A DNA stretch of 64,000 nt from Pseudomonadota bacterium. GTDB lineage: Bacteria > Pseudomonadota > Alphaproteobacteria > Sphingomonadales > Sphingomonadaceae. The notes beneath the pieces are model-generated. The model was not told where the DNA came from. It searched no databases and worked only from the letters and a program-made list of their open reading frames with translations. The DNA is taken from NCBI GenBank assembly GCA_023394965.1, contig JAEWZX010000013.1, forward strand, positions 146,971-210,970, read 5' to 3'. The position numbers and the translations under genes are program-made. Of the stretch, positions 8,551 through 16,007 are shown piece after piece. Every line of letters starts with the position of its first letter. The stretch's first letter is position 1.

Positions 8551-9033
8551 TTAGCCTGGCGTTTTGCCGCCATCCTTGCGCAGTTCCACCAGGATTTTCT
8601 TCAGCACGTCGAGCTCCGGATTGGTCGGCACGTCTTCATTCGCCGCGCTATCGTCGGTCTCCGCTGCCTTGCGCTGCATCTCTTCAGTGACCTTGTTCAA
8701 GCTGCGCACGAGCATGAAGAGGGCGAAAGCGACGATGAGGAAATTGATGACCGCAGTGATCAGGGCACCATAGCCGATCATCGCCACACCTGCTTCCTTG
8801 AGCTGTTCGTAATTGTCCAGCGCGCCCTCATACCCTTCGGGTATGTCGCCGAGCCGCAGGAACCAGTTCGAAAAATCGATATCGCCGAAAACCCAGCCGA
8901 TAAGTGGCATCAGGATCGCTTCGGTGAGTTGCGTCACGATACCGCTGAACGCGGCCCCGATCACGACACCCACCGCCAGATCGACCACGTTTCCGCGCGC
9001 GATGAACTTCTTGAATTCTTTCCCCAGGCTCAT
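8551..9033 (-). CDS. mscL: large-conductance mechanosensitive channel
   Basis: MscL is a homopentameric inner-membrane channel that opens under membrane tension to release solutes during osmotic downshock. The 160-aa protein starts MSLGKEFKKFIARGNVVDLA, the family's amphipathic N-terminal helix. TM1 is VVIGAAFSGIVTQLTEAILMP. A periplasmic loop of about 40 residues and TM2 (YGALITAVINFLIVAFALFML) follow. The C-terminus is a charged helical bundle ending near KILVELRKD. The loop and tail make it slightly longer than the E. coli protein (136 aa). A weak sigma54-like sequence lies upstream near 9080-9066. Confidence 0.96.
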   Translation of the reverse strand: MSLGKEFKKFIARGNVVDLAVGVVIGAAFSGIVTQLTEAILMPLIGWVFGDIDFSNWFLRLGDIPEGYEGALDNYEQLKEAGVAMIGYGALITAVINFLIVAFALFMLVRSLNKVTEEMQRKAAETDDSAANEDVPTNPELDVLKKILVELRKDGGKTPG

Positions 9034-9112
9034 TGCGGTATAAATCCCTTAACCCTTGAAATGGGCATCGTTCCTGCCACGGCGATCCGGCTCTCACAAG
9101 CGGGCGTTAATC

Positions 9113-9140
9113 TTGAACCACCGCCATGGTGTGCTATCTT
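9113..9140 (+). promoter_or_regulatory. candidate sigma70 promoter of the lemA operon
   Basis: TTGAAC (9113-9118) and TATCTT (9135-9140) are separated by 16 bases and lie about 46 bases ahead of the lemA start. The call is by motif only. Confidence 0.35.
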
Positions 9141-9185
9141 CGTAAAGCAGTACCTACTCCGACTCCCTACAAGAGGACCCTCGAA

Positions 9186-9809
9186 ATGAACCGATTCGCC
9201 GCTTTCCGTATCTCGATTGTCGCCGCCGCTGCGCTGGCGCTGTCGGCCTGCGGGATCAATTCGGTGCCCGCCGCAGAAGAAACTGCCAAGGCAAAATGGG
9301 CGGATGTCGAGGCCGCGTTCCAGGAACGTGCGAATCTGGTCCCCAATCTCGAACAGATCGTGATGAGTTCGGCAGAGCAGGAACGCTCCACCCTGGAAGC
9401 GGTGATACAGGCCCGTGCTTCGGCCACCCGCCCGGAAATCCAGCTTGACGGTGACGATCTGAACGATGCCAACAAGATGGAACAGTATCAGCAGGCGCAG
9501 AATACGTTCGGCGGCGCGCTGTCACGCCTGATGGCCAATGTCGAAGCTTATCCCGAACTCAAGAGCCAGGAAAACTTCGGCCGCTTCATGACCCAGATCG
9601 AAGGTCAGGAAAACCGCATTCGCGTGGCGATCCGCGACTATAACGAAGCCGTCCGTGTCTATAACACGACCATTCGCACCTTCCCCGACACGATCGGCGC
9701 AAACATCATTCACGGTGCGGAACCCATGGTTCCTTATGAAGCGGTGACGCAGGGTGCAGAAGTCGCCCCCACGCTGGACATGCGGTCGGATAGCAGCGCC
9801 GCAAACTGA
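9186..9809 (+). CDS. LemA family lipoprotein
   Basis: A 207-aa protein from ATG 9186, which follows AGAGGA; the upstream ATG at 9126 would bury the signal peptide. A lipoprotein signal ends in LSAC (C22). The mature part shows the LemA pattern: WADVEAAFQERANLVPNLE, then a long helical region, AENFGRFMTQIEGQENRIRV-like segments and YNEAVRVYNTTIRTFPDTI near the end. LemA proteins are alpha-helical envelope proteins of poorly known function. Here the gene is followed 11 bases later by two TPM-domain genes, a common arrangement suggesting a joint envelope role. Confidence 0.9.
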   Translation: MNRFAAFRISIVAAAALALSACGINSVPAAEETAKAKWADVEAAFQERANLVPNLEQIVMSSAEQERSTLEAVIQARASATRPEIQLDGDDLNDANKMEQYQQAQNTFGGALSRLMANVEAYPELKSQENFGRFMTQIEGQENRIRVAIRDYNEAVRVYNTTIRTFPDTIGANIIHGAEPMVPYEAVTQGAEVAPTLDMRSDSSAAN

Positions 9810-9820
9810 GCGGTCTGCCC

Positions 9821-10657
9821 ATGCGCCTTATTTCTCGCCTGATTCTGCCTGTGGTGGCGGTGCTGGGGTTCGCCCTGCCCGCTACCGCACAGACGTTTCC
9901 CGAACGCGGCACGGCACCCGTCGTCGATGCGGCAAACATCATCGACGATGCGACCGAAGCGGCGCTGACGGAAAAGCTCGACGCCTTCGAAGAGCGTAAC
10001 CAGCGCCAGTTCGTGATCGCGACGATCCCCGATCTCGAAGGCTACGATATATCCGATTACGGCTATCGGCTGGGCCGGGAATGGGCCTTGGGCGATGCCG
10101 AGCGCAATGACGGTATCATCCTGATCGTCGCCCCGAACGAGCGCAAGATGCGTGTCGAAGTGGGTTACGGCCTGGAAGGGGTCATCCCCGACGGCCTTGC
10201 CTTCGAATATGTCGAAGGCATGAAGCCCTATTTCCGCGATGGCGATTATTCGGCCGGTATCAGCTGGGGCGCAGACCAGATCCTCAAGCAGTTGGAGCTG
10301 CCGCCCGAAGAAGCGGCAAAAGTCGCCCAGCAGGCGAGCGCCCAACGGGAAAGCGACGGCGGCTTTCCAATCGGCGCGCTGGTCTGGTTCGGTTTCATCT
10401 TTTTCTTCTTTATCCTGCCCATGCTGAGCGGACGTGGCCGACGGCGGCGCTATCGCAAGGGACCGTGGGGCAATGCCGCGCGCGACATCATGCTGTGGGA
10501 AGCCGGCAAGGCAATCGCCCGTGGCCTCAGCGATGACGACTGGGGCGGCGGCGGTGGCTGGGGCGGTGGTGGCTTCGGCGGCGGCGGTTTCGGAGGCGGC
10601 GGCTTTAGCGGTGGCGGCGGCAGTTTCGGGGGCGGCGGCGCCTCCGGGGGGTGGTAA
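9821..10657 (+). CDS. TPM-domain (YgcG-type) protein with glycine-rich tail
   Basis: A 278-aa protein with a signal peptide cleaved after ATAQ (about residue 24). A TPM domain follows (about 30-150), with VDAANIIDDATEAALTEKLD, RQFVIATIPDLEGYDI and VGYGLEGVIPDGLAFEYV. A membrane helix lies near 188-206 (GALVWFGFIFFFFILPML). The last 40 residues are a low-complexity GGGGFGGGGF-type tail. TPM domains are seen in bacterial envelope proteins and in the plant photosystem II repair factor TLP18.3; some bind calcium or show phosphatase activity. The stop overlaps the next gene's ATG (TAATG). Confidence 0.88.
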   Translation: MRLISRLILPVVAVLGFALPATAQTFPERGTAPVVDAANIIDDATEAALTEKLDAFEERNQRQFVIATIPDLEGYDISDYGYRLGREWALGDAERNDGIILIVAPNERKMRVEVGYGLEGVIPDGLAFEYVEGMKPYFRDGDYSAGISWGADQILKQLELPPEEAAKVAQQASAQRESDGGFPIGALVWFGFIFFFFILPMLSGRGRRRRYRKGPWGNAARDIMLWEAGKAIARGLSDDDWGGGGGWGGGGFGGGGFGGGGFSGGGGSFGGGGASGGW

Positions 10658-11331
10658 TGGGCTATCTTTCGCAATCCGATCACAAGATCGTGTCCGATGC
10701 CGTTGCGGCAGCGGAACTGACGACAAGCGGTGAAATCGTGACCGTTCTGGCCGACCGCAGCGATGGATATTCCGATGTCGTGCTGGTCTGGGCCGTGGCC
10801 CTTTCCTTCACCGCGATGAGCCTGTTCGCCGTAATCCCGCAGCCTTTCATGGACCTGTGGGATTCGCTGGTCGGAGGCTGGATGCATGAATGGACGACCG
10901 GCGAACTGGCCAGCATGACCATCGCGCTGGGACTCGTCGCCTTTACGGTGGGGTGGCTGGTGCTGAGCTGGGACCCACTGCGCTTCGCCCTCACTCCCGG
11001 ACCGCTGAAAAGCGCGCGTGTACACAACAGCGCGATTACGCACTTCAAGGTTGGCGCCGAACAGCGCACGCATGGCCGCACCGGCGTATTGCTGTACCTT
11101 TCAATGCGCGAACACCGGGCTGAAATCGTCGCCGACCAGCCGATCGCCGAAATCGTCCCTGCGGAAGTCTGGGGTGAAGCGATGGCAGACATGCTGGCCG
11201 AATTGAAGCAAGGCCATATCGCCGAAAGTCTGGCCATCGGGGTGCACGATGTCGGCAAGGTGCTGGCGGAACATTTCCCGCGCACCGAAGACGACAGAAA
11301 CGAACTTCCCGACCGTCTGATCGAAGTCTGA
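10657..11331 (+). CDS. second TPM-domain membrane protein
   Basis: A 224-aa protein starting at ATG 10657, which overlaps the previous stop (TAATG); a GTG at 10651 is possible but less natural. The N-terminus MGYLSQSDHKIVSDAVAAAE with TTSGEIVTVLADRSDGYSDV is a shortened TPM-like strand-helix unit. Two hydrophobic segments (about 43-63 and 85-108) split it, and the second half (HGRTGVLLYLSMREHRAEIV, IVPAEVWGEAMADML) continues the TPM-like fold. It belongs to the same operon as LemA and the glycine-rich TPM protein. The exact function is unknown. Confidence 0.85.
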   Translation: MGYLSQSDHKIVSDAVAAAELTTSGEIVTVLADRSDGYSDVVLVWAVALSFTAMSLFAVIPQPFMDLWDSLVGGWMHEWTTGELASMTIALGLVAFTVGWLVLSWDPLRFALTPGPLKSARVHNSAITHFKVGAEQRTHGRTGVLLYLSMREHRAEIVADQPIAEIVPAEVWGEAMADMLAELKQGHIAESLAIGVHDVGKVLAEHFPRTEDDRNELPDRLIEV

Positions 11332-11333
11332 CC

Positions 11334-11879
11334 ATGCCTGTTCCCGATCACGATGCAGACGAACAGATCGTCTGGCAGGGCGACTATATCACCGCCAAAA
11401 AGCGCGGACGGTGGGAATATGTCGGCCGCCCACGCAACATCCGCGCCGCAGTGATCCTTGCCGTCGACGACGACCGGCATGTCCTGCTCGTCGAACAATA
11501 TCGCGTGCCGCTCGGCCGCCCATGCATCGAACTGCCCGCAGGGCTGATCGGCGACGAGGAAGAGTTTGGCGACGAAGACCCGCTCGCCGCGGCCGGTCGC
11601 GAACTGGAAGAGGAAACCGGCTACCGGGCCGAGGTGCTGGAAGATCTGGGCACTTTCTGGTCTTCGCCGGGAATGGTCAGCGAAAGTTTCACCCTGGTCC
11701 GCGCGAGCCATCTCGCCAAGGTCGGTCAGGGCGGCGGTGTCGGTGGTGAAAACATCACCGTTCACCGCGTCCCACTGTCGGAAGTCGGTGCTTTTGTCGC
11801 CGCCAAGCGCCGCGACGGTTGCGGGATCGATGTGCGCATGCTCTTGCTGCTGGGACAGGGATTACTGGCAGGAGAGTGA
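11334..11879 (+). CDS. Nudix hydrolase, ADP-ribose pyrophosphatase-like
   Basis: A 181-aa cytoplasmic hydrolase of nucleoside-diphosphate-linked compounds. The Nudix helix is RELEEETGYRAE, preceded by the ELPAGLI strand typical of the ADP-ribose pyrophosphatase (NudF) group. The spacer between PAGLI and the catalytic Glu is about five residues longer than in E. coli NudF (GDEEEFGDEDPLAAAG). VLLVEQYRVPLGRPCIELPA and WSSPGMVSESF also fit that group. It starts 3 bases after the TPM gene, and the SDR gene follows 2 bases after its stop, so translation is probably coupled. Substrate specificity is inferred. Confidence 0.88.
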   Translation: MPVPDHDADEQIVWQGDYITAKKRGRWEYVGRPRNIRAAVILAVDDDRHVLLVEQYRVPLGRPCIELPAGLIGDEEEFGDEDPLAAAGRELEEETGYRAEVLEDLGTFWSSPGMVSESFTLVRASHLAKVGQGGGVGGENITVHRVPLSEVGAFVAAKRRDGCGIDVRMLLLLGQGLLAGE

Positions 11880-11881
11880 AA

Positions 11882-12667
11882 ATGGCCAACGGACGGTGTG
11901 CAGGCAAGCTGGCGCTGGTGACAGGCGCGGCTCAGGGGCTGGGGCGCGCACATGCCACCCGCCTCGCCGAAGAGGGTGCAAGGGTGCTGTGCACCGATAT
12001 CAATGGTGACGGCGCTGCCGAGACCGCTTCCCTGATCAACGATCAGCTGGGCAGTGGCACCGCTTTCGCCATCCAGCACGATGTTACCGATCCACACGCC
12101 TGGGAAGCCGCCGTCGATGCCGCGCGCGACAATATCGGCGGCCTCAACGTGCTGGTGAACAATGCCGGGATCGGCGTTGGCGGCGATATCGAAAGCTGCG
12201 ATTTCGACGATTGGAAACGCTGCTTTGCAGTCAATGTCGATTCGATCTTTCACGGTTGCCAGAAAGCGCTGCCCCTGATGCGGGATCACGCACCGGGATC
12301 GATCGTGAACATATCCAGCATTGCGGGCCTGATCGCCAGCGACACAATGCCGGCCTATAACTCATCGAAAGCGGCAGTGTGGATGCTGACCAAGTCCATC
12401 GCGCTGCACTGCGCCAAGAAAAACATGCAGATCCGCTGCAATTCGGTGCACCCGACGTTCGTCGATACGCCGATCCTCGATGGCACGGCGCTCAACCACA
12501 ATCTCGACAAGGGTGTGCTGATGGAAAAGCTGGCCCGGCAGATTCCGTTGAAATTCGTCGGCGAACCCAACGATATCGCCAATGCCGTGGTCTATCTCGC
12601 CAGCGATGAGAGCCGCTTTATGACGGGCGCAGAACTCAAGCTCGATGGCGGAATTTCGGCGATGTAG
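11882..12667 (+). CDS. short-chain dehydrogenase/reductase (SDR)
   Basis: A 261-aa classical SDR. The cofactor loop is TGAAQGLGRAH (TGxxxGxG), followed by CTDINGDGA, whose acidic residue favours NAD(H). NNAG comes next, then NISSIAG with the catalytic Ser, and YNSSK with catalytic Tyr and Lys. The late PTFVDTPIL and LDGGISAM are usual. It resembles 3-beta/7-alpha-hydroxysteroid or general alcohol dehydrogenases, but the substrate cannot be assigned. ATG 11882 is chosen because the upstream part of the frame overlaps the Nudix gene and does not fit the family. It is followed by a hairpin terminator. Confidence 0.9.
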   Translation: MANGRCAGKLALVTGAAQGLGRAHATRLAEEGARVLCTDINGDGAAETASLINDQLGSGTAFAIQHDVTDPHAWEAAVDAARDNIGGLNVLVNNAGIGVGGDIESCDFDDWKRCFAVNVDSIFHGCQKALPLMRDHAPGSIVNISSIAGLIASDTMPAYNSSKAAVWMLTKSIALHCAKKNMQIRCNSVHPTFVDTPILDGTALNHNLDKGVLMEKLARQIPLKFVGEPNDIANAVVYLASDESRFMTGAELKLDGGISAM

Positions 12668-12688
12668 TTCCCGAAGGCAGAAACAAGA

Positions 12689-12717
12689 GAGGGGCCATTC
12701 GGCCCCTCCCGGTTTTC
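12689..12717 (+). terminator. rho-independent terminator of the lemA-to-SDR operon
   Basis: GAGGGGCC and GGCCCCTC form an 8-bp stem around an ATTC loop, followed by CCCGGTTTTCT. It lies 22 bases after the SDR stop. Confidence 0.65.
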
Positions 12718-12770
12718 TGATCTAGAGCCACGGCCGGCACGAAAACCGGGACGGTTGGCATGGGCCGTGG

Positions 12771-12992
12771 TCAGTCGGCGATCAGGGCGATCGCGAGGTA
12801 GAGCAGAATGAAGCTGCCAAATCCCAGCAGCGTTCCTGCGACGAATCCTAAACGGACCCAGAGTGCGTCGATTTCGAAGTGACGCGCGATGCCGGCGCAG
12901 ACCCCCAGCATCTTGCCATTGGCACGGTCGAGGGCGAAGTTTTTCTCAGGTCGCACGACAGGGTCTTCTTCGCGAAACTTCAGATTGCTCAT
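12771..12992 (-). CDS. pspC: PspC domain protein
   Basis: A 73-aa inner-membrane protein. Residues 23-73 are the PspC domain: RANGKMLGVCAGIARHFEID, then ALWVRLGFV and a hydrophobic helix TLLGFGSFILLYLAIALIA. PspC proteins sense or transmit envelope damage in the phage-shock response. Its ATG overlaps the stop of the upstream 38-aa peptide (ATGA, 12989-12992), so both are made from one message. No pspA or pspB is present in the window. A sigma54-type promoter sits upstream of the operon, as expected for PspF-type control. Confidence 0.92.
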   Translation of the reverse strand: MSNLKFREEDPVVRPEKNFALDRANGKMLGVCAGIARHFEIDALWVRLGFVAGTLLGFGSFILLYLAIALIAD

Positions 12993-13105
12993 GCGATCAG
13001 TCCATTCGGCGATGCGGGAACGATGGCGGTGGCGAAAAATACCGCCGAGAGCGCGAGCGAAAAGGCAGCTGCGAAAAGCTTGTTGCCATTTTCAGAGTTG
13101 AACAT
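12989..13105 (-). CDS. 38-aa membrane microprotein, paralogue 2, coupled to pspC
   Basis: The peptide starts MFNSENGNKLFAAAFSLALS and ends AIVPASPNGLIA, with one hydrophobic helix (about residues 9-30). AGGAAAG lies a suitable distance ahead of its ATG (13105). Its stop overlaps the pspC start by four bases. It is clearly paralogous to the 39-aa peptide immediately upstream: both end A-x-A-I-V-P-A-S-P-x-G-L-(I/V)-A. Too short for most gene finders, but the coupling, ribosome site and paralogy make it a real gene. Function unknown; a modulator of PspC or of membrane stress sensing is plausible. Confidence 0.75.
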   Translation of the reverse strand: MFNSENGNKLFAAAFSLALSAVFFATAIVPASPNGLIA

Positions 13106-13143
13106 GTGATCTTTCCTTATTTCGGCTTGGTTGGCGAGCTGGC

Positions 13144-13263
13144 TTAGGCGACGAGACCGGCGGGGCTTGCTGGCACGATGGCAGCGGCCATGAAGACTGC
13201 CGAAACGCTCAGAGCGAAGACGGCGGCGAGTGCACGGTTGCTGGCATATTCGAAGATGGACAT
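13144..13263 (-). CDS. 39-aa membrane microprotein, paralogue 1
   Basis: The peptide starts MSIFEYASNRALAAVFALSV and ends AAAIVPASPAGLVA, with one hydrophobic helix. AAGGAGAACCACA directly precedes the ATG at 13263, a strong ribosome-binding site. It is the first gene after the sigma54-type promoter at 13337-13322 and lies 38 bases before its paralogue. The shared IVPASPxGL(V/I)A end is the most conserved part and would sit just outside the membrane helix. No known family is recognised. Confidence 0.75.
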   Translation of the reverse strand: MSIFEYASNRALAAVFALSVSAVFMAAAIVPASPAGLVA

Positions 13264-13322
13264 TGTGGTTCTCCTTGATCCTTGGTTCGTTTTCCCGGAC
13301 CATCCGGGATGCCAACTACACT

Positions 13323-13337
13323 GCAACGGGTGTGCCA
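13323..13337 (-). promoter_or_regulatory. sigma54-type -24/-12 promoter of the microprotein-pspC operon
   Basis: On the minus strand TGGC (13337-13334) and TTGC (13326-13323) are separated by 7 bases; the element reads TGGCACACCCGTTGCAG. This matches the RpoN consensus at the -24 and -12 cores. Predicted transcription starts near 13311, about 48 bases ahead of the first microprotein ATG. Confidence 0.75.
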
Positions 13338-13410
13338 AACTGAAGAGAGCGCGGAATTCCGCCAATTTTTCCTGAACCGAAGAAGTGCGCATCGTTAATC
13401 TATCCGAAAG

Positions 13411-13429
13411 GTTGGGAAATTTCCCCAAC
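13411..13429. promoter_or_regulatory. inverted repeat, candidate enhancer-binding-protein site
   Basis: GTTGGG and CCCAAC flank AAATTTC (13411-13429, allowing one extra C). It lies roughly 75-90 bases upstream of the -24 element of the pspC operon, the usual distance for a sigma54 activator such as PspF. It also lies about 65 bases before recF, so control of recF is an alternative. Confidence 0.35.
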
Positions 13430-13492
13430 TGTTGGAAATGGCCTGATTGAAGTGGCGGCAGAACCTTCCGCGCGCTATCGCAGCCACTCCTT

Positions 13493-14572
13493 ATGGCGCT
13501 CGACCGCATCTCCCTCACTGACTTCCGCAACCACCCTGCCACCGAGCTGGGCGGCACTGCGCAGTTCAACCTGCTGGTCGGCGAAAACGGTGCGGGCAAG
13601 ACCAACATCCTCGAAGCGCTTTCTCTCCTTGCCCCCGGTCGCGGGCTGCGCCGGGCGTCCCTCAGCGACATGGCTCGCGCCGACAGCAGTGCAGGGTTCG
13701 GCATTGGCGCCAGTCTGATCCAGGATGAAGAACCGGTCCGCCTCGCCACCTATTCCGAAAGCGCCAGCCCCGGGCGTCGACGCGTGCGCATCAACGGGGC
13801 GGAGAGCAGCGCGACAGGTCTTGGCGAATGGTTGGCAGTCACATGGCTGACGCCAGCCATGGATGGCCTGTTCACCGGCCCTGCCGGCGACCGCCGCCGC
13901 TACATGGACCGCCTCGCCCTCGCGCTCGAACCGTCCCACGCCAGTCACGCCGCCCGCTATGAAGGGGCCCTGCGCGAACGCAACCGCCTGCTGTCCGATT
14001 TGCGAGAGCCCGAAAGTGCCTGGCTCGATGCGATAGAGGCACAGATGGTCCTGCACGGTTCGGCGCTGATGCAGGGGCGTGCGCGGCTGGTGGAAACGCT
14101 GGCCGTGCGGCTTGCGGAAATGCCAGCCGAACCCTTCGCCCGCCCTGCCCTGACCTATTCTCCCAGCGCGCCCGATCATGCCGATGGGCTGTCCCAGGCG
14201 CTATATGATAACCGTCGGCGCGACCGGGCAGCGCAGCGCACGTTGAGGGGCCCCCATCGCGACGAGCTTGAGGTCATCCACGCAGCCAAGCGCGTGCCTG
14301 CGGCACAAAGTTCCACGGGAGAGCAAAAGGCGATGCTGGTGGCCATGACGCTCGCCCATGCAGGGCTGACGACGCAAGGACGCGCCGGCCTGTTACTGCT
14401 CGACGAAGTGGCCGCGCATCTTGATCCCGTCCGCCGCGCCGCCCTGTTCGACCAGTTACGCAGCAGCGGTGCACAGGTCTGGATGACCGGGACCGAGCTG
14501 GCCCCATTCAGCAGCATCGCGGCTGAATCCGCCGTCTGGCACGTCAGCGCAGGAACGGTGGCCCGCGACTAA
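13493..14572 (+). CDS. recF: DNA replication and repair protein RecF
   Basis: RecF is an SMC-like ATPase that helps load RecA at single-strand gaps. The 359-aa protein has Walker A GENGAGKTN after MALDRISLTDFRNHPATEL, the arm region with PAMDGLFTGPAGDRRRYMDR and GPHRDELEV, the ABC signature STGEQKAML and Walker B LLLLDEVAAHLD. All family landmarks are present at the usual length. It is not next to dnaA, dnaN or gyrB here. Its stop overlaps by four bases the stop of the convergent esterase gene. Confidence 0.96.
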   Translation: MALDRISLTDFRNHPATELGGTAQFNLLVGENGAGKTNILEALSLLAPGRGLRRASLSDMARADSSAGFGIGASLIQDEEPVRLATYSESASPGRRRVRINGAESSATGLGEWLAVTWLTPAMDGLFTGPAGDRRRYMDRLALALEPSHASHAARYEGALRERNRLLSDLREPESAWLDAIEAQMVLHGSALMQGRARLVETLAVRLAEMPAEPFARPALTYSPSAPDHADGLSQALYDNRRRDRAAQRTLRGPHRDELEVIHAAKRVPAAQSSTGEQKAMLVAMTLAHAGLTTQGRAGLLLLDEVAAHLDPVRRAALFDQLRSSGAQVWMTGTELAPFSSIAAESAVWHVSAGTVARD

Positions 14573-15270
14573 GGCTTGGGCGGCAGCGCCTTTTGCACAT
14601 CCTCCATCGTATCGCGGACAAGCGCGGCAATCCCATCTGCCGTGGGATGAATGCGATCCTCGAGAAACAGGCTGCGGTCTTCGTAAATGCTTTCCAGCCA
14701 GAAGGGCACAAGCTCTACATCATATTTTTTCGCCAGATCGCCATACAGGCTGTCGAACTGCTGCTGATACTCACTGCCGTAATTGGGCGGCGACCGCATA
14801 CCCATCAGCAACACGGGGATCCCGCGCCCGCGCAATTCCTGCAGCATCGCATCGAAATTGGCACGCGTCTGATCGGGCTGAATTCCGCGCAGCATATCGT
14901 TGCCGCCAAGTTCGAGGATAACGAGATCGGGTGTCGCTTCCTGCGCATCAAGTGTGAAGGCCAGCCGTTGCAGTCCGGCTGCGCTGGTGTCGCCCGATAC
15001 CCCTGCATCGATGACCCGCGCATTGACGCCGCCTGCGCGCAAGGCATCTTCCAGCTGTTCGGGATAGCCTTGATCTTCTTCCAGACCGTATCCCGCAAAC
15101 AGGCTGTCACCAAAGGCCAGGATACGCCGCTCCGGCCCTTCGACCGCGATATCGGATGCAGACGCAGTTTCGACTGTTTCCGTTGCGGACGGCTGCGCCG
15201 CATCCTCTGAACTGCCACAAGCGGGCAGTGCCAGAGCGACGAACAATATCGATAAATACCGCAATCGCAT
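14569..15270 (-). CDS. SGNH-fold arylesterase / lysophospholipase, TesA-like lipoprotein
   Basis: A 233-aa periplasmic esterase. ATG 15270 gives a lipoprotein signal ending LPAC; the longer frame from 15303 would bury it. The GDSL block AFGDSLFAGYG carries the nucleophilic Ser, LELGGNDMLRG carries the oxyanion Gly and Asn, and DRIHPTADG carries the catalytic Asp and His. These match the TesA/arylesterase group. It is divergent from the ybbA/ybbP ABC genes, the same neighbourhood as tesA in E. coli, which supports the assignment. The lipid anchor differs from the soluble E. coli enzyme. Confidence 0.92.
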   Translation of the reverse strand: MRLRYLSILFVALALPACGSSEDAAQPSATETVETASASDIAVEGPERRILAFGDSLFAGYGLEEDQGYPEQLEDALRAGGVNARVIDAGVSGDTSAAGLQRLAFTLDAQEATPDLVILELGGNDMLRGIQPDQTRANFDAMLQELRGRGIPVLLMGMRSPPNYGSEYQQQFDSLYGDLAKKYDVELVPFWLESIYEDRSLFLEDRIHPTADGIAALVRDTMEDVQKALPPKP

Positions 15271-15317
15271 CGTCGAGCTTCCTTGTGCAACGTCTCGCCC
15301 CATGTCATCGCAGTCCG

Positions 15318-16007
15318 GTGACGAACTCTCAAGCCGCGATTTCCGCCCGCAACCTCACCCTTACCCTCGGCACCAGTGATGCTCCTGTGGAGATTCTTCG
15401 CGGAATCGACCTCGACATTGCTCAGGGTTCCACTGTGGCCCTGCTCGGCCCTTCCGGATCCGGCAAAAGTTCGCTGATGGCGGTTCTATCGGGCCTGGAA
15501 CGGGCCAGCAGCGGCAGTCTGCACGTCGCGGGCGAAGATTTCGCCACGCTGGACGAGGACGCACTCGCCCATGCGCGCCGCGGCCGTATCGGCATCGTCT
15601 TGCAGGCATTTCATCTTCTGCCGACCATGACGGCGCTGGAAAACGTCGCCACGCCGATGGAACTGGCAGGAGAACGTGATGCGCAGGTTCGCGCCAAGGC
15701 AGAACTAGAAGCGGTCGGGCTTGGCCACCGGTTCGACCATTATCCCCAGCAGCTGTCTGGCGGAGAGCAGCAGCGCGTGGCCATCGCCCGGGCCATTGCC
15801 CCGCGCCCCGCCCTGATTTTCGCCGACGAGCCGACCGGCAATCTCGATGCCGCGACGGGGCACGAAATTGTCGATCTGCTGTTCAACCGCCGCGCCGAGA
15901 CCGGGGCAACGCTGCTGGTCATCACTCACGATCCCGAACTTGCGGAACATTGCGAGCGTGTGCTGCAGCTTGGCGACGGCCGCATTGCCAGCGACACTGC
16001 TGCATGA
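15318..16007 (+). CDS. ABC transporter ATP-binding protein, YbbA/LolD type
   Basis: A 229-aa ATPase. GTG at 15318 ([18 protein letters not shown]) is the best start, because the frame upstream overlaps the esterase gene and does not resemble the family. Walker A is GPSGSGKSS, the Q-loop sits in [13 protein letters not shown], the signature is [13 protein letters not shown] and Walker B is [12 protein letters not shown]. This MacB/LolD subfamily pairs with FtsX-like permeases in type VII mechanotransmission complexes rather than classical import. The stop overlaps the permease start (ATGA). Next to a TesA-like esterase it matches the conserved tesA-ybbA-ybbP cluster. Confidence 0.93.
   Translation: MTNSQAAISARNLTLTLGTSDAPVEILRGIDLDIAQGSTVALLGPSGSGKSSLMAVLSGLERASSGSLHVAGEDFATLDEDALAHARRGRIGIVLQAFHLLPTMTALENVATPMELAGERDAQVRAKAELEAVGLGHRFDHYPQQLSGGEQQRVAIARAIAPRPALIFADEPTGNLDAATGHEIVDLLFNRRAETGATLLVITHDPELAEHCERVLQLGDGRIASDTAA

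Noticed and set aside
10548..10657. GGC/GGT-rich repeat stretch considered as a repeat array
   Set aside because: It is the codon reflection of the glycine-rich tail of the TPM protein, not an independent DNA repeat or CRISPR.
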